Source: Kineosporia rhizophila
GTDB taxonomy: Bacteria; Actinomycetota; Actinomycetes; Actinomycetales; Kineosporiaceae
Assembly: GCF_021277265.1 (NCBI RefSeq)
Contig: NZ_JAJSOH010000011.1
Span: 1-64,000, forward strand
Reading direction: 5' to 3'
DNA: 64,000 nucleotides
Made by a program: the position numbers and the translations under genes. How positions within the stretch are numbered: the first letter of the stretch is position 1; each line of letters starts with the position of its first letter. Positions 35,407-46,372 of the stretch are shown here, in pieces. The notes under the pieces are model-generated. The model had not been told where the DNA came from and did no database searches. It saw nothing but the letters and a program-made list of their open reading frames with translations.

Positions 35407-37723
35407 GGTCCGGACGGTCCGGGCCGACGGCACTGACCTCCACGGTGCCCCGGACCCGGGTGGGGGAGGCGGCCGAGATCAGGGTGCCGGAGCCGTCCAG
35501 GGCCTGGGCGGTCAGCTCCCAGGTGTACTGGCCCACGGCCAGCCGCGTGCCCGCGCCGGAGCGGCCGTCCCAGACCAGGCCCCGCAGGCTGCCGTCGCTC
35601 AGCGTGGTGGAGCCGTCGGGTGCGGTGACCGGCAGGGTGCGCACCACCCGTCCGGCCGGGCCGAGGATCCGCAGCACCGCGTCCCGCACCGGCCGGGTCA
35701 CGTCGAACTGCGGCTTCCAGGTGTCGTACTTGCCGTCGCCGTCGGGGGTGAAGCCGAGCGGGGCGGCCGCCGCGATCAGCCTCGGCCGCAGGTTCACCGC
35801 GAAGGGCAGCTTCTCCAGCACCACCCGGCGCCGCTGCTCCCCGAGCCGCACCTCGCGCGCCACCAGATCGCCGTCCAGGGCGAAGCCGGTGGTGGCGCCG
35901 GGCAGGACGACGGGGGTGGAGGCCGGGTCGGAGAGGTCGACCAGGCTCAGGGCCTCACCGTCGCGCCAGGCCAGCACCCCCTCGCGCAGGGTGAGACCGG
36001 TGATCGGCTGCGGGTCCGAGCCGATGATCGACCCGAGGCCGGTGGTGACGTCGCGGATCTCGCCGGTGCGCAGGTCCTGCACGGTGACCCGGTCCCAGGA
36101 GCAGCTGGTCCAGGCGGCCTGACCGGCCCAGGTGGCCACCAGCGGGGCCTGCTCGCAGCTGCTGGGGTCGAGCCGGACCGGCAGCGGGCGCTCGACGTCG
36201 ACCGACCAGACGCCCGCCAGACCGGCGCCGCTCTTCGGCACGGAGTACACGACGTCGGCGCCGTACAGGTCGTCGTGGCCGTGCTGGGCCGAGGCTGCGG
36301 GAGCGGTCCAGAGCAGCTCTCCGTCCGGGCGGAAGACCTGCCCGGCGACCAGGGTGTACGCGCCCGAGACGGTGGGGGAGTCGTCGGTGACCCGCACTCG
36401 TCCATTGTTGGGAAGTTCCACGAAGCGCTGGGCGACGACCGCGCTCGTTCTTCCCTGGTCGATCAGCTGCCACTGGGTGGCCGTTCCCGGGTTCTGCAGG
36501 ACGCCGCGGCCGGCCGAGAAGGCGATCGGGACGACGGAGCGGTTCCCGGCCGACGAGCCGGCCAGCTGCGTCAGCTCGGTCTTGTCGCCGAGAACGATCC
36601 GGCCGGCGTCGGTGCGCAGCACGTTGCCGAACACGGCGGCGGCCTTGCGCCGGCCTGCGGATCGGTCGGTGTAGTGCAGCGAACCGGCCGACAGGGCCCA
36701 GGACGTGACCGGGTACCGGGCCGGCGGGATCTCCGCGATCCTCGTCACCGAGCGGCCCTGGACCAGGTGGACGGCCGGATGCCGGCCGCTGGAAGCGGTG
36801 TAGAAGCGGTCCCCGACCAGGTCCAGGCCGGAGTCCGAGGTCACACCCTTGGGCAGGGCGACCCGGGTGATCTTCGCCGAGCCCTTCGTGCGGTGCTCCA
36901 GCACCCAGCGCTGCCGGTAGCGGATGATGCGGCCCGACCGGTCACCGAACTTCAGCCACTTCCCCTTGGTGGTCGGGGCGATCTTCCCGTCCGGATCCAC
37001 CTGCGTGTAGGGCGTGGTGGCTTCCCCGCCTCGGGGTTTCTCCCGTACTGCGAGGGAGCCGGACCGGGGTTCTTCACCGGTGGCCAGGTCCAGCCGACTT
37101 TCCTGGGGGTAGGCGTTGCCGCGCTTCCCTCCGCCGAGTTCGTACCAGGTAAGCAGGGTGCCGGCGACGCTCAGCCGGACCAGAGAGCCGTCTCTGGTGC
37201 TTACCCCGGCGCCCGGGCGAGCGGTCAGCTGCATCGTGCCGTCGGGGCCGGTGAGCGCACCCGTGTAGACCGTGGCGGCGGCACCTGAGCCGGCGGCGGG
37301 CCCCTGCCACACGGCCAGGCCATGTTCCGATGCGCCGATCAATCTGGCCGGGGTAGGTGCGGGGTGACCGGCCATCGTCAGTGAGTCCAGGGGCTGGACG
37401 GTGCGGGCGGCCAGGGCCTGGGCTCGGGTTCGTACCGGTTCGTCGGCGCTACCGGGAGCATTCACGGCACCCGTCAGGACGAGAGAGAGCGCGTAGGCGG
37501 CCGGAAGCAGGCGTAGGTGCCGGGCTGGGCGGGGACCTGGGGCGCTGGGCCTTACCGGCTCGGCTGGGGGTGGGGGTTCGCTGGGCGGGGCTTCGTGAAT
37601 GACCTCCAGGTGGTCCGCCGGATCGAGGCGGACTTCGAGATCGGGGGCGCTCACCTGGGCGTCTCCCACCTTTGAACCGGACACCTGCGAATGGTGCTCC
37701 GGGAGCAGGGCCGATGCACGCAT
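35390..37723 (-). CDS. Large surface-exposed protein with FlgD-like Ig domain
   Basis: 777 residues. A Pro-rich cytoplasmic N-terminus (about 1-70) is followed by one membrane helix (LRLLPAAYALSLVLTGAVNA). The long extracellular part has beta-propeller-like repeats and Trp/Asp-rich turns. Near the C-terminus FTPDGDGKYDTWKPQFDVTRP plus GLVWDGRSGAGTRLAVGQYTWELTA is the FlgD Ig-like module that caps many actinobacterial secreted proteins. No catalytic motif recognised. The N-terminal start is uncertain. Confidence 0.75.
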   Translation of the reverse strand: MRASALLPEHHSQVSGSKVGDAQVSAPDLEVRLDPADHLEVIHEAPPSEPPPPAEPVRPSAPGPRPARHLRLLPAAYALSLVLTGAVNAPGSADEPVRTRAQALAARTVQPLDSLTMAGHPAPTPARLIGASEHGLAVWQGPAAGSGAAATVYTGALTGPDGTMQLTARPGAGVSTRDGSLVRLSVAGTLLTWYELGGGKRGNAYPQESRLDLATGEEPRSGSLAVREKPRGGEATTPYTQVDPDGKIAPTTKGKWLKFGDRSGRIIRYRQRWVLEHRTKGSAKITRVALPKGVTSDSGLDLVGDRFYTASSGRHPAVHLVQGRSVTRIAEIPPARYPVTSWALSAGSLHYTDRSAGRRKAAAVFGNVLRTDAGRIVLGDKTELTQLAGSSAGNRSVVPIAFSAGRGVLQNPGTATQWQLIDQGRTSAVVAQRFVELPNNGRVRVTDDSPTVSGAYTLVAGQVFRPDGELLWTAPAASAQHGHDDLYGADVVYSVPKSGAGLAGVWSVDVERPLPVRLDPSSCEQAPLVATWAGQAAWTSCSWDRVTVQDLRTGEIRDVTTGLGSIIGSDPQPITGLTLREGVLAWRDGEALSLVDLSDPASTPVVLPGATTGFALDGDLVAREVRLGEQRRRVVLEKLPFAVNLRPRLIAAAAPLGFTPDGDGKYDTWKPQFDVTRPVRDAVLRILGPAGRVVRTLPVTAPDGSTTLSDGSLRGLVWDGRSGAGTRLAVGQYTWELTAQALDGSGTLISAASPTRVRGTVEVSAVGPDRPDRRRAR

Positions 37724-37928
37724 CCGGTGAGCGGCCGGGGACTGGGCGGGTTCGGCTGGGGGAAATCAGGCGCAGAAGGGGTCTTCGCCGTCCGCTCTTG
37801 CCCCGGACCCTCCGGATCTGTTGCTCCGCGGGGGATTTGCTCGGTAGGGGGAGAGGTTGCGGGTGGTGGGCCCGGCCGTCCCCCCGGTCGGTCGGGCCCA
37901 CCGTCTGTGGGTCGTCACCCGCAAGTGT

Positions 37929-38099
37929 TCAACTGATCCAGGCTGCGAGGGCCTGGAACGGATCGTCGGCGACGGTGTGGGCCTGCATCAGACGGGGCCC
38001 GACGGCGGTGGCGGGCAGAAGCGCTGCGGCGATGAGCAGTTGCAGCGCGCGACGGCGGCGTGACAGGTCAGGCCTGCGGGACAGGGATGGTGTGGGCAT
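37929..38099 (-). CDS. Possible small exported protein (56 residues)
   Basis: ATG at 38099. A basic N-terminus (SRRPDLSRRRR) is followed by a hydrophobic segment (ALQLLIAAALLPATAVG) and a short tail ending AAWIS. The shape fits a Sec/Tat signal with almost no mature part. No family recognised, and no good Shine-Dalgarno (only GGGAACTT nearby). It may be chance. Confidence 0.25.
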   Translation of the reverse strand: MPTPSLSRRPDLSRRRRALQLLIAAALLPATAVGPRLMQAHTVADDPFQALAAWIS

Positions 38100-38324
38100 G
38101 CGGAAGTTCCCGGATCAATGACGGATCGGCCGCGACGCCGGCGAAGGACGGCGAAAAGCGCAGCGAGGACTGTGCGAAGCATGCCGTCCCCGGGTCCGGC
38201 CCGCATGTCACCTCATGAGGGGACGGCGGAGCTCGGCTGACTTGCCTTGCAGTCAAAGAGATTAAGGACGTTTGTGGGCCTGATGGGTTGCCTGGCGGCA
38301 CCTTTCGGGCGTGACGGCAAAACG

Positions 38325-38372
38325 GAACGCCGCTGTCGCCCGGGGGAAGAGCCCCCGGTGACAGCGGCGTTC
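38325..38372 (-). terminator. Hairpin terminator of prs
   Basis: Arms GAACGCCGCTGTC (38325-38337) and GACAGCGGCGTTC (38360-38372) with an inner CCGGGGG / CCCCCGG stem and AAGAG loop, 26 bases past the prs stop. Confidence 0.8.
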
Positions 38373-38397
38373 GGCAGTGGTGCCCGGCGGCCGAGGA

Positions 38398-39381
38398 CTA
38401 CCCCTCGTCCGCGCTGAACAGCGAGGTGACCGAGCCGTCCTCGAAGACCTCGTGGATCGCCTGGGCGATCAGCGGGGCGATCGAGAGCACGGTCATGTTC
38501 GGCAGCAGCCGCTCGGCCGGGATCGGCAGCGTGTTGGTGAGGATGATCTCGGTGGCACCGCAGTCGCGCAGCCGCTCGGTGGCCGGGTCGGACAGGATGC
38601 CGTGGGTGGCCGCGATCACCACGTCCTTGGCGCCCTGCTCGAACAGCTTGGTGGCGGCCTTGGTGATCGTGCCCCCGGTGTCGATCATGTCGTCGACCAG
38701 CAGGCAGGTGCGGCCCTCGACGTCACCGACCACCCGGTTGGTGACCACGGTGTTCGGCATCCGCGGGTCACGGGTCTTGTGGATGAAGGCCACCGGTGTG
38801 CCGCCGAGACGGTCGGCCCAGCGCTCGGACAGCCGCACCCGGCCCGAGTCGGGCGAGACCACGGTGATCTCCTCGCCCTTGTACTTGTCCGCGATGTAGT
38901 CGCCCAGCAGGCGCATCGCGAACAGGTGGTCGACCGGGCCGTCGAAGAAGCCCTGGGTCTGGTCGGTGTGCAGGTCGACCGTCATCAGCCGGTCGGCGCC
39001 GGCCGTGTGCAGCAGGTCGGAGATCAGCCGGGCGGAGATCGGCTCCCGGCCCCGGTGCTTCTTGTCCTGCCGGGCGTAGGGGTAGAACGGCAGGACCACG
39101 GTGATCCGGTCGGCCGACGCGCGCTTGAGCGCGTCGATCATGATCAGCGTCTCCATGACCCAGGTGTTGATGCCGTGGCCGCAGGACTGGACGACGAAGG
39201 CGTCGGCGCCGCGCACCGACTCCTCGAACCGGACGAAGATCTCGCCGTTGGCGAACTCGTAGGCCGACTGTGGCGTGAGGCTGACGTCGAGATACTTGAC
39301 GATCTCCTCTGCCAGATCGGGGTATGCCCGGCCGGAGAAGACCTGCAGCGTCTTCCGGCTTTGGATAGAAACAGTGTTCAC
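38398..39381 (-). CDS. prs: Ribose-phosphate pyrophosphokinase (PRPP synthetase)
   Basis: Makes PRPP from ribose 5-phosphate and ATP for nucleotide, His and Trp synthesis. The 327 residues are standard for class I. Flexible-loop/ATP region FYPYARQDKKHRGREPISARL, catalytic VSPDSGRVRLSERWA and PRPP-binding loop LLVDDMIDTGGT are all intact. In many actinobacteria prs follows glmU, but here it stands alone with its own terminator. Confidence 0.96.
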   Translation of the reverse strand: MNTVSIQSRKTLQVFSGRAYPDLAEEIVKYLDVSLTPQSAYEFANGEIFVRFEESVRGADAFVVQSCGHGINTWVMETLIMIDALKRASADRITVVLPFYPYARQDKKHRGREPISARLISDLLHTAGADRLMTVDLHTDQTQGFFDGPVDHLFAMRLLGDYIADKYKGEEITVVSPDSGRVRLSERWADRLGGTPVAFIHKTRDPRMPNTVVTNRVVGDVEGRTCLLVDDMIDTGGTITKAATKLFEQGAKDVVIAATHGILSDPATERLRDCGATEIILTNTLPIPAERLLPNMTVLSIAPLIAQAIHEVFEDGSVTSLFSADEG

Positions 39382-39560
39382 CAGCGGTACCTCTCACGGG
39401 GGTCGTGCCGCCATGTTCCCAGACTTTTCATGCGACAGGCTTTTGGGGGATTGAAGCACCCTCCCCATCGGCCGACTGTGAATCGACGATGACCGAAACT
39501 GGCCCCTCCGGCTCGGGGAGGGGGTGCTGAGTCGGTACTGGCTGATTCAAAGGGGGCTGG

Positions 39561-40007
39561 ATGTCCACATACGTGCAACTGGGTCGCGTGGAGGCTGGGC
39601 TGCCTCCGGCGCTGGTCGACGACGAGGACGTGACCTCGGACCGGATGGTCTACGTGCGCCGGATCGTGCCGGGCAGTGCCGGGCACGTCTGGCAGGTGCT
39701 GCTCAGCCCGCAGGGCACTGCGGTCTGGCTGGGGCACGGAGCGGTGATCGCCGGGCCCGGGCAGACCTACATGAGCGACGAAGGTGACGCCGGAGTCGTG
39801 CGTAGTTTCCACCCCCTGGAGCAGTTGCGGCTGTCCTGGCACTCCAGCGCCGAGGACGAGACCAGTCTGGTCGAGCTCGACCTGACCCCGGTCGCCGGGG
39901 GCACCCGGCTGCGACTGTGGCACGAGGGCCTGCCCTCGGCACTGCGTTCGGCGATGCAGGAGCGGTGGGAACAGCGGCTGGACGACTTCGCGCGCAGCTG
40001 TCTGTAG
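39561..40007 (+). CDS. SRPBCC (AHSA1-like) ligand-binding protein
   Basis: 148 residues from ATG 39561. Pattern VYVRRIVPGSAGHVWQVLLSPQGTAVWLGHGA, then LRLSWHSSAEDETSLVELDLTPVAGGTRLRLWHEGLP and a C-terminal helix EQRLDDFARSC: the START-like fold of the AHSA1/SRPBCC group with a hydrophobic pocket. The ligand cannot be inferred. Monocistronic. Confidence 0.82.
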   Translation: MSTYVQLGRVEAGLPPALVDDEDVTSDRMVYVRRIVPGSAGHVWQVLLSPQGTAVWLGHGAVIAGPGQTYMSDEGDAGVVRSFHPLEQLRLSWHSSAEDETSLVELDLTPVAGGTRLRLWHEGLPSALRSAMQERWEQRLDDFARSCL

Positions 40008-40084
40008 CGCCCTGCGGGCCTCGGCGGACGGCCCTCGGCCGGGAGAAAGATCACCCGGCCGGGGGAACGTCACGGACCCGCGGC

Positions 40085-40834
40085 TCAGGGGTTCCAGCTC
40101 AGCATCAGCCACCCGCCGGCCGCGATCGAGACCAGCGACACGGCGAAGAAGACCACCACCCAGACCAGCCCGGGCACGTGGCTCAGCCAGGCCAGCTGGT
40201 CGGCGTCCGAGGTCACCGGCGGACCGCCCCGGGTGCCGCTGCCCTGGGCCCGGCGGGAGCGCTGCAGTTCGATCACCGCGCGCAGGCCCCCGATCAGCAG
40301 CAGCCAGGTCACCGCGCAGGCGAAGCCCAGGGCGGTGCGCTCGTCGCCCCAGACGATCACCGCCACCGCGGCCGCCCCGGTGGCCACCACGGTGAGCAGG
40401 CCGAAGGCGTTGCGGATCTGGGTGAGCAGGACGGCCAGCAGGCCGACGACGATCCACAGCAGCCACTGGACCCGGTCCAGCCCGACCAGCGCGGCCAGAC
40501 CGACCCCGATCAGCGAGGGCGCCGGGTAGCCGGCCAGTGCGGTGAAGATCATGCCGGGCCCGCGCGGCTTGCCCCGGGAGAGCGTGACCCCGGAGGTGTC
40601 CGAGTGCAGCTTGATCCCGGCCAGTTCGCGGCCCATCAGCAGCGCGGCGACGGCGTGCCCGCCCTCGTGGGCGATCGTGACCACGTTACGCAGCACCCGC
40701 CAGGTGGTGCGCTCGCCGGTGAGGACCACGGCGGCGACCATCAGGACGATCACCAGGACGCGTTCGTCGCTGAGGGACTCCCAGGAGAGGTTGTCCCAGT
40801 CGAAGGTGGTGCTGGTGGCGCTGGCCGCTGACAT
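40085..40834 (-). CDS. M50-like membrane metallopeptidase (M50B type)
   Basis: 249 residues from ATG 40834 (MSAASATSTTFDWDN). Zinc motif HEGGH in VTIAHEGGHAVAALLMG, plus four to five more membrane helices. A conserved second segment after it (GVTLSRGKPRGPGMIFTALAGYPAPSLIG) matches the actinobacterial M50B-like family, whose substrates are unknown. Seventeen bases after the GT87 gene, same strand, so probably one operon. Confidence 0.85.
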   Translation of the reverse strand: MSAASATSTTFDWDNLSWESLSDERVLVIVLMVAAVVLTGERTTWRVLRNVVTIAHEGGHAVAALLMGRELAGIKLHSDTSGVTLSRGKPRGPGMIFTALAGYPAPSLIGVGLAALVGLDRVQWLLWIVVGLLAVLLTQIRNAFGLLTVVATGAAAVAVIVWGDERTALGFACAVTWLLLIGGLRAVIELQRSRRAQGSGTRGGPPVTSDADQLAWLSHVPGLVWVVVFFAVSLVSIAAGGWLMLSWNP

Positions 40835-40851
40835 TTCGCCAAGGGTAGGGG

Positions 40852-42339
<1,488 letters not shown>

Positions 42340-42376
42340 CGGCCCGGACTTTACCGACCCATCCGATGTGTCACGC

Positions 42377-44380
42377 TTACGACGCGAGATCGGCCAGGAA
42401 CTTCTTCACCAGCGGCACCGCGGTCTCCGCGCCGAAGCCCCCGTCCTCGACCACCACGGCGAACGCGATGTCGCCCTGGAAACCGGTGAACCAGGCGTGG
42501 GTTCGCGGCGGGACGTCGCTGCCGTACTCCGCGGTGCCGGTCTTTCCGGAGACCGGGCCGCCCGGAACGCCCTTCAGTGCGGTGGCCGTGCCGTTCGTCA
42601 CTACGCCGCGCATCAGCGAGCGCAGGGTCTTGGCCGCGGCCGCGTCCAGCTTCACCGGTTCGACCTCCGCGGACGTTTCCGCGGAAGCGGTGGGTTCCGC
42701 ACTCGCCTGGCCACCCTCGTCCTCGGAGGTGGGCTCTTCGCCGGTGCTGCTGGGCCGGCCGTTGAGCACCAGCCGGGGAGCGTGCCAGGTGCCCTCGGCG
42801 ACCGCGGCCGAGGCGCTGGCCACGGTGAGCGGGCTGGCCAGCACCTTGCTCTGGCCGATCATCGAGGCGGCGTGCTCGACCGCGTCGCCCTCGGTGGGCA
42901 CCTGGCCCAGGTAGGCGGTGACCCCGGTGGCGTTGGGCTGGCCGTAACCCAGCGACCTGGCGGCCTCGGCGAGTTCGTCCTGGCTGATCAGCCGGGCGCT
43001 GCCGACGAAGGCGGTGTTGCAGCTGTGGGCGAAGTCGTCGGCGAACTTCACCCGGCCCAGCACCTCGTCCTCGGCGTTCTTGAAGGTCTTGCCGCCCACG
43101 GCCAGGGTGGCCGGGCAGGCCACGGTCTTGTTCGCGGTCATCCCGCCGAACTCGAGCAGGCCGAAGGTGGAGGCGACCTTGAAGGTGGAACCGGGCGGGT
43201 ACTGGCCGAGCAGGGCCCGGTTGTAGCTGTTGCCGTTCGGGCCGCCGTTGGCGACGGCCAGGATGTTGCCCGTCGCCGTGTCGATCGCCACCAGCCCGGC
43301 CAGCTTCTTCGCCGAACCGAGCGCCTTGTCGGCGGCGTTCTGCACCTCCTGGTCGATGGTGACCTCGAGGTTCTCGCCGTCAGTGGGGTCGGCGCGGTAG
43401 AGCTCGGTCGGCTCGGTCTCCTTCTGGTCCGGGACGGCGGCCGTCACCGCGACCCCGGGCGTGCCCGAGAGCTGCTCGTCGTAGGTGCGCTGCAGACCCG
43501 ACAGCCCGGTCTCGTCGCCGGCCTGCACCCGCCCGCCCGACTCCTTCACGATGTCCGCGGTGGCCGTGCCGACCGTGCCGAACAGCGGCCGGGCGAAGTC
43601 GGAGGTGGGCGGCAGCGAGAGGTTCTTGGTCTGGAACACCGTGCCCGGGATCGGCTGCAGCTGGTCCTTGACCTTGTCGTAGGCGGCCCGGCGCAGGGTG
43701 ATCACCTCGACGAACACGTCGTCGCCGGCCGCCTTGGCCCGCTTCAGCAGGGCGGCGCCGTCCACGTCGACGATGCCGGCCACCTGGTTCACGGTCTGCT
43801 CCAGGTTGTCGGCCCGGGACTTCTGCAGGCCGACCATGACCACCTCGCGATCCTCGACCAGCACCTTCTCGCCGGCGCCGATGATCTGGCCGCGGCGGCC
43901 GGTCAGCGTGCTCGCCTCCAGCGTGGCCGTGGCCAGCGCGCCGGTCAGCTGGGGGTGCACCAGGGCCGGGCTGTACTCCGGCAGCCAGGCGTCGTCCTGC
44001 TTCACCAGGGTCAGCGTGGTGTCGTACTGCCACTGCTGGTCGCCGGTCAGCGGCCAGCTGACCTTCAGCGGCACGCTCGCCGTCTCGCCGCTCTCGGACT
44101 CGGCCGGCTCGCCCGCGGTGACCTCGGCCGGCTTGTCGGTCTTCTCACTCGTGAGGCCCGCGGTGATTTTCTGCACGGCGCCCGCCGGGTCCTTGGTCTC
44201 GCTCGGGGCGAAGGCCAGGGTGGCCAGATTGCCGCCGGTCCAGGCCCGGGCGAAGGCGGTGGCCGCGGTGGTCTGAGCACCGCTCTGGTCACTGCCTCTC
44301 AGCAGGTACAGGGCTGCACCCCCGGCCCCGGCGAGGACCAGTACGGCGACCAGGACGGAGATCAGGACGCGACGGCTCAC
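42377..44380 (-). CDS. Class B penicillin-binding protein (transpeptidase)
   Basis: 667 residues from GTG 44380 (VSRRVLISVLVAVLVLAG). One membrane anchor at about 5-25, an NTF2-like MecA_N domain (about 35-150), a PBP dimerisation region, then a transpeptidase domain with S398-T-F-K, S453-C-N and K613-T-G. Crosslinks peptidoglycan outside the membrane. A Ser/Glu-rich insertion lies at about 545-575. The MecA_N module resembles PBPs with reduced beta-lactam affinity, but affinity cannot be read here. Divergent from the phoD-like gene. Confidence 0.94.
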   Translation of the reverse strand: MSRRVLISVLVAVLVLAGAGGAALYLLRGSDQSGAQTTAATAFARAWTGGNLATLAFAPSETKDPAGAVQKITAGLTSEKTDKPAEVTAGEPAESESGETASVPLKVSWPLTGDQQWQYDTTLTLVKQDDAWLPEYSPALVHPQLTGALATATLEASTLTGRRGQIIGAGEKVLVEDREVVMVGLQKSRADNLEQTVNQVAGIVDVDGAALLKRAKAAGDDVFVEVITLRRAAYDKVKDQLQPIPGTVFQTKNLSLPPTSDFARPLFGTVGTATADIVKESGGRVQAGDETGLSGLQRTYDEQLSGTPGVAVTAAVPDQKETEPTELYRADPTDGENLEVTIDQEVQNAADKALGSAKKLAGLVAIDTATGNILAVANGGPNGNSYNRALLGQYPPGSTFKVASTFGLLEFGGMTANKTVACPATLAVGGKTFKNAEDEVLGRVKFADDFAHSCNTAFVGSARLISQDELAEAARSLGYGQPNATGVTAYLGQVPTEGDAVEHAASMIGQSKVLASPLTVASASAAVAEGTWHAPRLVLNGRPSSTGEEPTSEDEGGQASAEPTASAETSAEVEPVKLDAAAAKTLRSLMRGVVTNGTATALKGVPGGPVSGKTGTAEYGSDVPPRTHAWFTGFQGDIAFAVVVEDGGFGAETAVPLVKKFLADLAS

Positions 44381-44427
44381 GGTCCCCGACGGTAGCGGTC
44401 GAGCCGGGCCTGCGGTACGAAAGGTGC

Positions 44428-46197
44428 GTGCCCTCCTTGATCCTTGGACCAGTCCTCCGGCATGTCGGTGCCGAACACGCAACGGTCTGGGTCGAGGTGG
44501 ACACCCGCTGTGAGGTGTCCGTGCTCGGCGCGACCGCGACGACCTTCGAGGTCAGCGGCCATCACTACGCCCTGGTGCAGGTGGGGGACCTGCCCGCGGC
44601 CGAGACGGTCGAGTATGACGTGCGTCTCAACGGGGTCCAGGTCTGGCCCCCCGCAGAGCCCGGCCGGCCCGGCGTGTCGGGCGGGGGCCCGGTGCTGCCG
44701 CCCTCCCGGATCCGCACCCTCGATCCGGAACGCCCGCAGCGCATCGCGTTCGGTTCCTGCCGGGTGGCCACCCAGCGCACCGTGAAGGGCAAGCGCAAGT
44801 ACGGGGTGGACGCCCTGGAGGCGTACGCCGTCCGGATCGCCAACCACCCCGACGACGGCTGGCCCGACCTGATGCTGATGCTCGGCGACCAGGTGTACGC
44901 CGACGAGACCACCGAGCTCACCCAGCAGCGGATCGCCGCCCGGCGCGACATCACCAAGCCCCCGAAGCGCGAGATCGCCGACTTCGAGGAGTACACCTGG
45001 CTCTACCACGAGTCGTGGAGCGACCCGCAGATCCGCTGGCTGATGTCCACGGTCCCGATCGCGATGATCTTCGACGACCACGACGTGCACGACGACTGGA
45101 ACACCTCCCGGTCCTGGCGCCAGGACGTGAAGAAGACCTCGTGGTGGGCCGAGCGCATCGTCGGCGGGCTGGTCTCGTACTGGGTCTACCAGCACATCGG
45201 CAATCTCTCGCCGCAGGAGCTCGCGGCCGACGAGGTGTACCAGCGGGTGCTGCAGTGCGCCAAGAACGGTGAGGACGCGGCCCCGATGCTGCGCGAGTTC
45301 GCCGAGATGGCCGACGCCGAGGCGGACGGGGGCAAGGGCTACCGCTGGTCGTTCTGGCGGGACCTGGGGCGCACCCGGCTGGTGGTGATCGACTCGCGCT
45401 GCGGCCGGATGCTCGACGGCGAGTACCGCTCGATGCTGTCCGACGCCGAGTTCGCCTGGGTGGAGGAGAAGGCCCGGGGAGACTTCGACCACCTGCTGAT
45501 CGGTACCTCCCTGCCCTGGCTGATGGCCCCGGCGCTGCACCAGATCGAGGCCTGGAACGAGCATCTGGCCGAGGGCGGGGGGCGCCGCGGCTGGGTGGGG
45601 GAGCAGCTGCGGCGGGCCTCCGACCTGGAGCACTGGCCGGCCTTCCGGGAATCGTTCGACCGGTTGTCGCGGCTGATCGCCGACGTGGCCTCGGGTGAGC
45701 ACGGCAGCCCGAGGCCGGCCTCGGTCTGTGTGCTCTCCGGCGACGTGCACCACAGCTACATCTGCGAGGCCGACGTCACCCCGTTGATGCGCGAGGTGCC
45801 CGCCGACGCCTCGAAGGTGTACCAGCTGACCTGTTCGCCGGTGCACAACACGATCCCCGCCGTGATGCGCCTGGCCTTCAGCATCTCCTGGACCGCGCCG
45901 GTCACCCGGATCGCCCGGCTGGTGTTCACCCGGCCGCGCACCATCCCCGAGACGCTCATGCGCTGGAAGTCGCTCGGGGGGCCGCTTTTCGGCAATGCCA
46001 TCTCCACGTTGGTGCTGGAGGGCCGGGCCGCCCGGGTGGTGCTGGAGTCGACCCGGCACGCCAAGCCCCAGCAGCCGCGCCGGCAGTCGGACGGCGATCC
46101 GATGGGCAGCGAGTGGGAGCTGACCCCGGAGGACTGGGACGAGTCGCGCTACCCGCTCGAGGTCGAGATCGCGCGCGACCTGTCCGCGCACTCGTGA
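44428..46197 (+). CDS. PhoD-family alkaline phosphatase/phosphodiesterase-like protein
   Basis: 589 residues from GTG 44428 (MPSLILGPVLRHVGAEHATVWVEV). Metal-binding blocks of the PhoD/calcineurin-like fold: FGSCRVA, LMLGDQVYADE, IFDDHDVHDDW and SGDVHHSY. There is no signal peptide, so unlike classical PhoD it appears cytoplasmic. It starts with the N-terminal Ig-like PhoD_N-type strand region. Ends in a strong terminator. Confidence 0.88.
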   Translation: MPSLILGPVLRHVGAEHATVWVEVDTRCEVSVLGATATTFEVSGHHYALVQVGDLPAAETVEYDVRLNGVQVWPPAEPGRPGVSGGGPVLPPSRIRTLDPERPQRIAFGSCRVATQRTVKGKRKYGVDALEAYAVRIANHPDDGWPDLMLMLGDQVYADETTELTQQRIAARRDITKPPKREIADFEEYTWLYHESWSDPQIRWLMSTVPIAMIFDDHDVHDDWNTSRSWRQDVKKTSWWAERIVGGLVSYWVYQHIGNLSPQELAADEVYQRVLQCAKNGEDAAPMLREFAEMADAEADGGKGYRWSFWRDLGRTRLVVIDSRCGRMLDGEYRSMLSDAEFAWVEEKARGDFDHLLIGTSLPWLMAPALHQIEAWNEHLAEGGGRRGWVGEQLRRASDLEHWPAFRESFDRLSRLIADVASGEHGSPRPASVCVLSGDVHHSYICEADVTPLMREVPADASKVYQLTCSPVHNTIPAVMRLAFSISWTAPVTRIARLVFTRPRTIPETLMRWKSLGGPLFGNAISTLVLEGRAARVVLESTRHAKPQQPRRQSDGDPMGSEWELTPEDWDESRYPLEVEIARDLSAHS

Positions 46198-46248
46198 AGC
46201 GCGGTGCTGCCTTCTTCTAAGTAGCTCTTCGGACCGAACCACCGATCG

Positions 46249-46286
46249 AGGACGCGGGTGGGCACCCAGGTGCCCACCCGCGTCCT
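46249..46286 (+). terminator. Rho-independent terminator after the PhoD-like gene
   Basis: Perfect 18-bp stem (AGGACGCGGGTGGGCACC and its complement) with a two-base centre, followed by TCGTTTGCTCTTCT. Confidence 0.88.
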
Positions 46287-46333
46287 TCGTTTGCTCTTCT
46301 CCCTTCGGGAACAATCTCGACAGCGATACGTTA

Positions 46334-46345
46334 ACGATATATCGT
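46334..46345. promoter_or_regulatory. Probable PadR operator
   Basis: Perfect palindrome ACGATATATCGT, 28 bases upstream of the PadR-gene start. Further ATCG elements (GCGATACG, CATCGATAG) lie on both sides. The AT-rich ATAT centre with CG flanks is what autoregulating PadR proteins usually bind, and it would overlap the promoter. Confidence 0.65.
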
Positions 46346-46372
46346 CGAAGCATCGATAGAAGGAGGACGGCG

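Larger units (their letters stand above)
37724..38397. other. 674-base gap between the surface-protein gene and prs
   Basis: No confident gene. A 56-codon frame on the minus strand (38099 to 37929) starts with Arg-rich residues and a hydrophobic run (RRRRALQLLIAAALLPATAVG), which could be a small exported peptide, but its ribosome site is weak. The prs terminator lies at 38325-38372. The rest probably contains the promoter of the surface-protein gene. Confidence 0.4.
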
